DNA of 64,000 nucleotides, taken from assembly GCF_003634615.1 (NCBI RefSeq), contig NZ_RBKX01000001.1, positions 2,542,001 to 2,606,000 on the forward strand, given 5' to 3'. Made by a program: the position numbers and the translations under genes. The notes under the pieces are model-generated. The model saw only the letters and a program-made list of their open reading frames with translations, had not been told where the DNA came from and did no database searches. Shown one piece after another: positions 59,572 through 64,000 of the stretch. Each line of letters begins with the position of its first letter. Position 1 is the stretch's first letter. This DNA is from Flavobacterium sp. 102. GTDB taxonomy: Bacteria > Bacteroidota > Bacteroidia > Flavobacteriales > Flavobacteriaceae.

Positions 59572-60534
59572 TTACTTATTTATTTTTAAGTCATTAATTT
59601 TAGGAAATATCTCGAACCGCTCGGTTAGCAAGTTCAAGTAAGACTGTGCGGTTTCGGGTGTAAAGCTTATAGATTTGCAAAGGTCATCGGCTTTGAAGAT
59701 GTCTTCGGTGTACAACTTTTTATATTGCTCATAATTGCCGGTGGCCATTAAGAAAAGATGGTTTTGGTAAAAAATTACCGGCTGCTTATTTTCATCTTTC
59801 TTGACACTGTTATTGCTGCTGATGGTTTTTAAGAACAAAAACAAATTGGGCACTTCTTTCAATTGGTTTTTCCATAATCTGTTTTTTAGCTGTGATTGTA
59901 CAAATTCCAAGATAGCTTGATGAGTAGGCGCTAAACCAAGATTATAAACTTGATCATCGATGTTTAAAAATCGATGGTCAAACAACCATTTGATTAAAAA
60001 AGTATAGGCTTCGGTCCAGAGGTTATGCTCGTTAGTAGGGTCAAAAAAGCAATTGTTTATGATTTCTCGCTCTTGTTTGATTCCGGCGGCTATATGGACG
60101 CATTTCTTTTTTTTAACGTCGTATTCGGCGGTTGTCTTTATGAAGTCGTTGTAGGTTTTCTCAAAATAACCTTTGTTGATTTTTCCGAAATAGTTTTCAA
60201 AGCCTTCATAGGACGCCAGTGGATTTGGAGTAACGTCCCAAAAATCGTTGGGTCTTGTATCGCTTTTTGAGGGCAAATAGAAATAGACGTTTTTTAAATA
60301 GGCTATAAAGTTATAGTCGTCATTTTTAGGGCTGACCGGCGGGTAATAGGATTCGTGGATGATGTCGTAATCAAAATCGAAATCAATTTGGTACTCTTTG
60401 TGTCTTATCGCTTTACCGGAAGCATTGGCGTTGACGGTCTTTGGTGCTTTGAGTCCTTGTTTTTCAAAAAATGCAACTAGTTTTGGGTCGGTAGAGGACA
60501 GTCCGATTAAGGCTATTATTTCTGATTGTTTCAT
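59572..60534 (-). CDS. Hypothetical protein, accessory
   Basis: A 320-residue soluble protein without a signal peptide. It starts 'IIALIGLSSTDPKLVAFFEK' and contains 'YQIDFDFDYDIIHESYYPP', 'KKKKCVHIAAGIKQEREIIN', and 'PVIFYQNHLFLMATGNYEQY'. I do not recognise the family. The G-L-S-S-T-D-P start resembles immunity or effector-accessory proteins of Bacteroidota, but no toxin gene lies beside it. It is divergent from the response regulator gene. Confidence 0.6.
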   Translation of the reverse strand: MKQSEIIALIGLSSTDPKLVAFFEKQGLKAPKTVNANASGKAIRHKEYQIDFDFDYDIIHESYYPPVSPKNDDYNFIAYLKNVYFYLPSKSDTRPNDFWDVTPNPLASYEGFENYFGKINKGYFEKTYNDFIKTTAEYDVKKKKCVHIAAGIKQEREIINNCFFDPTNEHNLWTEAYTFLIKWLFDHRFLNIDDQVYNLGLAPTHQAILEFVQSQLKNRLWKNQLKEVPNLFLFLKTISSNNSVKKDENKQPVIFYQNHLFLMATGNYEQYKKLYTEDIFKADDLCKSISFTPETAQSYLNLLTERFEIFPKINDLKINK

Positions 60535-60756
60535 GGGTAAATCTTATGGTTTATTGGCTCCTTAGCATCCTCCTCAAACTTACCAAATTAAGATACGTAA
60601 AGCAATTCTACAGTTTAGGTAATTATAGCGAAGTTATCAACACTTGCAGATTTAGAATTAGTGACTATTTGCAAATTAATTTTCCCTTAAAAACAAAGCG
60701 GTCAGCACCGTGAAAACATAAAATGTACTACATTAGCACAGCAAATCGAATGATCA

Positions 60757-61425
60757 ATGAAGCACATTTTAATAGTAGAAGACGAAGAAGGAATTGTTCA
60801 ATTCCTTACACAAGGTTTGGAAGAGGAAGGCTATCAAATATCATCGGCCAACAACGGGAAATCAGGGTTAGAGCTTTTTCAAAATGAAAAATTTGATTTG
60901 GTCTTACTCGATTGGATGTTACCCAAAATGACCGGCGTAGAAGTCTGCAAAGCCATTCGATTGCAAAACACCAAAGTGCCTATTATTTTTCTAACCGCCA
61001 AAGACACGGTGCAAGAAACCGTAGAAGGGTTGAAAAGTGGCGCCAATGATTATATCAAAAAGCCTTTTAGTTTTGACGAACTGGTGGAACGTATTAAAGT
61101 ACAGTTGCGTGACCAACCCGAAAATGACCTCTTAACACTTGGTCCGGTAGAAATTAATTTGCAAAAGCATCAGGTTACCGTGGATAAGAAAGAAGTGTCG
61201 CTTACACAAAAGGAGTTTGATTTGCTTCATTATTTGGTTAAAAACAAAGGAACGGTTTGCTCTAGAACCCAAATCATACAAGACGTTTGGGACATTCATT
61301 TTGAATATGATACCGGCGTAATCGACGTATTCATGAACGCCATACGAAAAAAACTAAACCTTAAAGTGGAAGAAGATTATATCAAAACCATTCGTGGTGT
61401 TGGGTATATTGCTAATGACGAATGA
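60757..61425 (+). CDS. OmpR-family response regulator
   Basis: A 222-residue regulator. The receiver domain has the acidic pair at 8-10 ('VEDEEG'), the phospho-acceptor D52 in 'DLVLLDWMLPKMTG', and the Lys in 'YIKKPFSFDELVE'. The winged-helix output domain (about 130-222) contains 'LTQKEFDLLHYLVKNKGTVC' and 'VFMNAIRKKL...IRGVGYIA'. This is the CopR/CzcR-like type. The partner kinase gene follows 189 nt downstream, separated by a repeat. Confidence 0.92.
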   Translation: MKHILIVEDEEGIVQFLTQGLEEEGYQISSANNGKSGLELFQNEKFDLVLLDWMLPKMTGVEVCKAIRLQNTKVPIIFLTAKDTVQETVEGLKSGANDYIKKPFSFDELVERIKVQLRDQPENDLLTLGPVEINLQKHQVTVDKKEVSLTQKEFDLLHYLVKNKGTVCSRTQIIQDVWDIHFEYDTGVIDVFMNAIRKKLNLKVEEDYIKTIRGVGYIANDE

Positions 61426-61464
61426 GCCAATAAGAATTTGAAGTCTGAAGGTTTGGAAGGTTAT

Positions 61465-61562
61465 TTGACCACGGATTTTACAGCTGTTACAGATTAGCAC
61501 TGATTTAAAAATAGCACTGAATAATCTGTGTGAATTAGTATAATCTGTGTAATCTGTGGCTA
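61465..61562. repeat. CACGGATT/AATCTGTG-type intergenic repeat
   Basis: The regulator-kinase gap contains CCACGGATTTTACAG, ACAGATTAGCACTGATTTAA, AATAATCTGTGTGAATTAGT and AATCTGTGTAATCTGTGGC. The two ends are inverted (CCACGGATT versus AATCTGTGG), so it can fold as one arm. This is another dispersed repeat family. Confidence 0.55.
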
Positions 61563-61614
61563 ATTTTTTTCAGAAGCTAAAAATAAAATGCACAATTATA
61601 TATTTTGACCGTAA

Positions 61615-62997
61615 ATGCAACAATTTTCATTTAAAAACAGAATCGCATCCAATTATATCATTACAACAGCCTTGTTAATATTGGTGGTCTTTTTTGCTAT
61701 CTATTCTATAGTGCGCTTTAGTGTGTCTGTTAGAGTTGATAACGAAATTAAAACTGAAGTAACCAAGCATTTAAAAGAGATTGAAGTCATAGAAAACTGT
61801 GTTTTACTGATTGAGGAAGAAGAGTGGAAGACCAGTCAGTTTAACAAAGTAGAGGTCAGTCCGGCTTTTATTCAATTTGTTGATGAATTAGGCGCTATGG
61901 TGGAAAAATCACCCAACCTAAAACAGAAACAACTGACCTACAAAGCCAGTGCGCCTGTGAATGAATTGTTTGAAACTAAGTTAGAAAACATTTCGGTAAG
62001 ACAAATTCAAGTACCGCTTTATCAAGGCACAAAAATCATTGGCTTCATGATTGTAGCCATGTCGCTTGAGGATTCCATAATGGTTTTAAACAATTTGTTT
62101 ACCATTATGCTGATTGCTTATCCAATGATATTATTAGTGCTGTTTCTCATCGCTCGATTTATTGCCGGTAGAAGTATAAAGCCAATAAGTACTATCATTG
62201 AAACGTCTAATGATATTACAAAAGACAATCTGAAATCGAGAATTCCGTTGCCTCAAAATCGCGATGAATTGTTTATCTTATCGCAAACTATCAATAACTT
62301 ATTGGATAGGGTAGAGAATGCCATTGAACGCGAAAAACAGTTTACATCAGATGCGTCTCATGAACTGAGAACACCATTGGCAGTAATTAAAGGAACTTTA
62401 GAAGTGTTAGTTCGTAAACCTCGTAATCCTGAGGAATATAAAGAAAAAATAGACTTTTGTATTAATGAAGTAAATCGTTTGAATCACTTGGTAGATGAAT
62501 TGCTTTTATTGGCTCGTTTCGAAAACCAAAAGCAAACTTTAAAGTTGGAAAAGGTTTCATTAAACGCCATTTTCCTCGATGTTATTTCTCGAAATTCAAC
62601 CATTATAAGCGAGAAGAAAATTAAATGTGTGGCCAACTTCCCGAAAGATTTTTATGTTACTACCGATGCGTATTTGCTTGGCATTATAGTAAACAACATT
62701 TTAACCAATGCGGTGAAATATTCTAAACCCAATGACACCATCAACTTTGACATCATTGAAACCGAAAATAAATTGATTTGTTCTGTTTCTGATCAAGGAA
62801 TTGGTATTGCAGAAGAAGATTTGCAGAAGATTTTTGACCAATTTTATCGTTCCAAATCAAACGAACATCCGGAAATCAAAGGAACAGGCTTGGGATTGTC
62901 CATTGTAAAAAGATTATCGTTATTACTTCAAATTGATTTGCAAATAGAAAGCGAAGAAAATAAAGGAACCAAAGTCATTTTAGGCTTTATTAAATAA
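61615..62997 (+). CDS. Sensor histidine kinase
   Basis: A 460-residue two-helix membrane kinase: helices at about 12-32 and 158-182 flank a periplasmic sensor of about 125 residues. HAMP follows (about 183-235). The H-box is 'FTSDASHELRTPLAVIKGTL' with phospho-acceptor H249. N, G1 and G2 boxes are 'IVNNILTNAVKYSK', 'VSDQGIGIAEED' and 'GTGLGLSIVKR'. It pairs with the upstream OmpR-type regulator. The signal is unknown. Confidence 0.92.
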   Translation: MQQFSFKNRIASNYIITTALLILVVFFAIYSIVRFSVSVRVDNEIKTEVTKHLKEIEVIENCVLLIEEEEWKTSQFNKVEVSPAFIQFVDELGAMVEKSPNLKQKQLTYKASAPVNELFETKLENISVRQIQVPLYQGTKIIGFMIVAMSLEDSIMVLNNLFTIMLIAYPMILLVLFLIARFIAGRSIKPISTIIETSNDITKDNLKSRIPLPQNRDELFILSQTINNLLDRVENAIEREKQFTSDASHELRTPLAVIKGTLEVLVRKPRNPEEYKEKIDFCINEVNRLNHLVDELLLLARFENQKQTLKLEKVSLNAIFLDVISRNSTIISEKKIKCVANFPKDFYVTTDAYLLGIIVNNILTNAVKYSKPNDTINFDIIETENKLICSVSDQGIGIAEEDLQKIFDQFYRSKSNEHPEIKGTGLGLSIVKRLSLLLQIDLQIESEENKGTKVILGFIK

Positions 62998-63072
62998 TTG
63001 ACAATGTGACAATTATCATGTTCCGCAAAGTAAATAATGAGTATTTTTGAATTAAACTAAACAACAAAAACC

Positions 63073-63570
63073 ATGAACGACGCTCACTTACACCTATTAG
63101 TTAACCATTTTCCAATCATCGGGACGATTATTGGATTGGGCATTTTAATTGCCGGTATTGTATTAAAAAACAAGGCGGTAAAGAACACGGCATTTGTTGT
63201 ACTGATTGTGGCAGCTGTTTTTGGCTTTGCGTCAATGTCAACCGGTGAAGGCGCAGAAGAATTGGTAGAAGACATGCCAAGTGTTGGTAAAAAAATAATT
63301 CACGAGCACGAAGAATTAGCAGAGAAGTTTGTTTTGATACTTTATGTTACGGGAGCTTTCGCGCTATTGTCCTTAATTGCCACCGCTAAAAACCATTCTA
63401 AAGCCAAATTATTTACGCGGATAACTTTACTGTTAACCATAGTTACAGTAGTCTTGGTAAAAAATGTTGGTACTTCAGGTGGTGAAATTCGCCATACAGA
63501 GATTAGAGCCAATGCCAACAGTCCTGAAATTGCTGCTCCCGAAAATGGAGGCGAACAGGAAGAAGATTAA
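63073..63570 (+). CDS. Small membrane protein with conserved His residues (DUF2231-like)
   Basis: A 165-residue protein with four helices (about 12-30, 38-54, 80-100, 112-130). The N-terminus 'DAHLHLLVNHFPIIGT' and the loop 'KIIHEHEELAEKFVL', plus 'VGTSGGEIRHTEIR' at the C-terminal side, give a set of His residues near the membrane. N-H-F-P-I and G-G-x-I-R-H are shared with DUF2231-type proteins that may bind haem. It is followed by a strong terminator, so it is the last gene after the kinase. Confidence 0.7.
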   Translation: MNDAHLHLLVNHFPIIGTIIGLGILIAGIVLKNKAVKNTAFVVLIVAAVFGFASMSTGEGAEELVEDMPSVGKKIIHEHEELAEKFVLILYVTGAFALLSLIATAKNHSKAKLFTRITLLLTIVTVVLVKNVGTSGGEIRHTEIRANANSPEIAAPENGGEQEED

Positions 63571-63593
63571 ACTTTTTAAACTTACTATAAACG

Positions 63594-63619
63594 AACCTAA
63601 CAGTTATTTCTGTTAGGTT
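63594..63619. terminator. Intrinsic terminator
   Basis: AACCTAACAG and CTGTTAGGTT form a 10-bp stem followed by TTTTTTA. Confidence 0.8.
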
Positions 63620-63758
63620 TTTTTATTTTAAAGCGATATAAATTAAGATATTTCAATAAAAAATATGCATTATCGATTATCTGCTAATTTTTTTGAAACG
63701 CTTTGTTAGCAAGCAGCAATAAAGTATATTTACGTTCTATGTAAAATAAAGATTAAGC

Positions 63759-64000
63759 ATGCGCAGCACTGATGACAATGTAACGGAAGATTTAGCACTC
63801 AAGAAAATTATTGAACCCCAACTCAATATTATTTTAACTACTGACGAAGACGACGAAAGACCGGTTTATATCTCCGGTAACTTCAATAATTGGGTAACTC
63901 AAGACAAGAATTTTGAAATGGAACGCGTAGGGCAAGGTTTGTATCATTACAAGTTTGCCCACGATTTTACTTATCCCGACGAACTTTTATACAAATTTAC
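63759..64000 (+). CDS. Start of a protein with an N-terminal glycogen-binding (CBM48-like) domain, partial
   Basis: About 80 residues are visible before the window ends. After an acidic start (MRSTDDNVTEDLALKKII) comes the beta-sandwich motif 'PVYISGNFNNWVTQ' and 'GLYHYKFAHDFTYPDELLYK', the pattern of CBM48/E-set domains that bind glycogen-like sugars. In Flavobacterium such a domain is often fused to an esterase or alpha/beta hydrolase, but the rest is missing, so no enzyme activity can be named. Confidence 0.7.
   Translation, partial: MRSTDDNVTEDLALKKIIEPQLNIILTTDEDDERPVYISGNFNNWVTQDKNFEMERVGQGLYHYKFAHDFTYPDELLYKF

Noticed and set aside
1..64000. tRNA or rRNA genes
   Set aside because: No cloverleaf with a CCA-adjacent acceptor and no conserved rRNA words were noticed on reading; a tRNAscan run was not possible.

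Overview
The window reads as chromosome of a Flavobacterium-like member of the Bacteroidota. Evidence: low-GC DNA; promoters of the Bacteroidota type (-7 element TAnnTTTG); few strong Shine-Dalgarno sites; type IX secretion C-terminal sorting domains; a fused LpxC/FabZ; a fused ResB/CcsA cytochrome c maturation protein; a BlaR1-like M56 peptidase with a TonB-plug-like tail; and many Bacteroidota DUF families (DUF2911, DUF1684, DUF2520, DUF4266, DUF3570). No rRNA, tRNA, CRISPR array, prophage or classical transposase was seen. Gene names rest on motif recognition by eye, not on database searches.

Layout. 0-3.6 kb: BlaI/BlaR1-like pair with a visible operator pair, then an MFS exporter. 3.7-8.2 kb: small metabolic genes (DUF1684, TatD, TcdA, DUF1648, HAD phosphatase, SGNH esterase). 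8.2-11 kb: photolyase with an SDR and an SRPBCC protein. 11-16.4 kb: DUF2911 protein, then a PIG-L deacetylase, an unannotated 35-aa membrane peptide and a sodium:solute symporter spaced 1 nt apart. 16.4-21.4 kb: two paralogous secreted proteins, MscS, Maf, UbiA, HAD-III and DUF2520, with a four-helix-bundle (S23) gene inserted between short terminal inverted repeats. 21.5-28.5 kb: CcsBA, an ECF sigma/anti-sigma pair, glutathione peroxidase, RidA, GNAT. 28.6-39.1 kb: menD, an HD hydrolase and the lipid A/EF-P/sucD cluster (lpxD, lpxC-fabZ, lpxA, efp, a second lpxD-like gene, NTF2-like, sucD). 39.1-45.6 kb: an XRE regulator with a regular four-site operator, two tandem LRR/T9SS proteins, a di-haem cytochrome c peroxidase. 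45.7-53.5 kb: FabG, a VWA-like membrane protein, DUF2809, DUF1275, a serine hydrolase, an LTA-synthase-like sulfatase. 53.7-56.7 kb: thioredoxin-like, ApbE, DUF4266 and DUF3570 operon. 56.8-60.5 kb: an accessory stretch with a 21-bp tandem repeat and four poorly conserved genes separated by inverted-repeat junctions. 60.7-64 kb: a two-component system, a small membrane protein and the start of a carbohydrate-binding-domain protein.

The most interesting signals are: (1) the S23 gene bracketed by 22-bp inverted repeats whose end sequence recurs in other intergenic gaps; (2) a leader motif (CCCGAG, hairpin, then a GCGGA-like box) seen before four genes, with paired base changes between two copies; (3) the ApbE/DUF4266/DUF3570 operon, where the DUF3570 protein carries two (S/T)GAS tetrapeptides that could be flavin attachment sites; (4) the 35-aa peptide coupled to the symporter; (5) the cassette-like accessory region.
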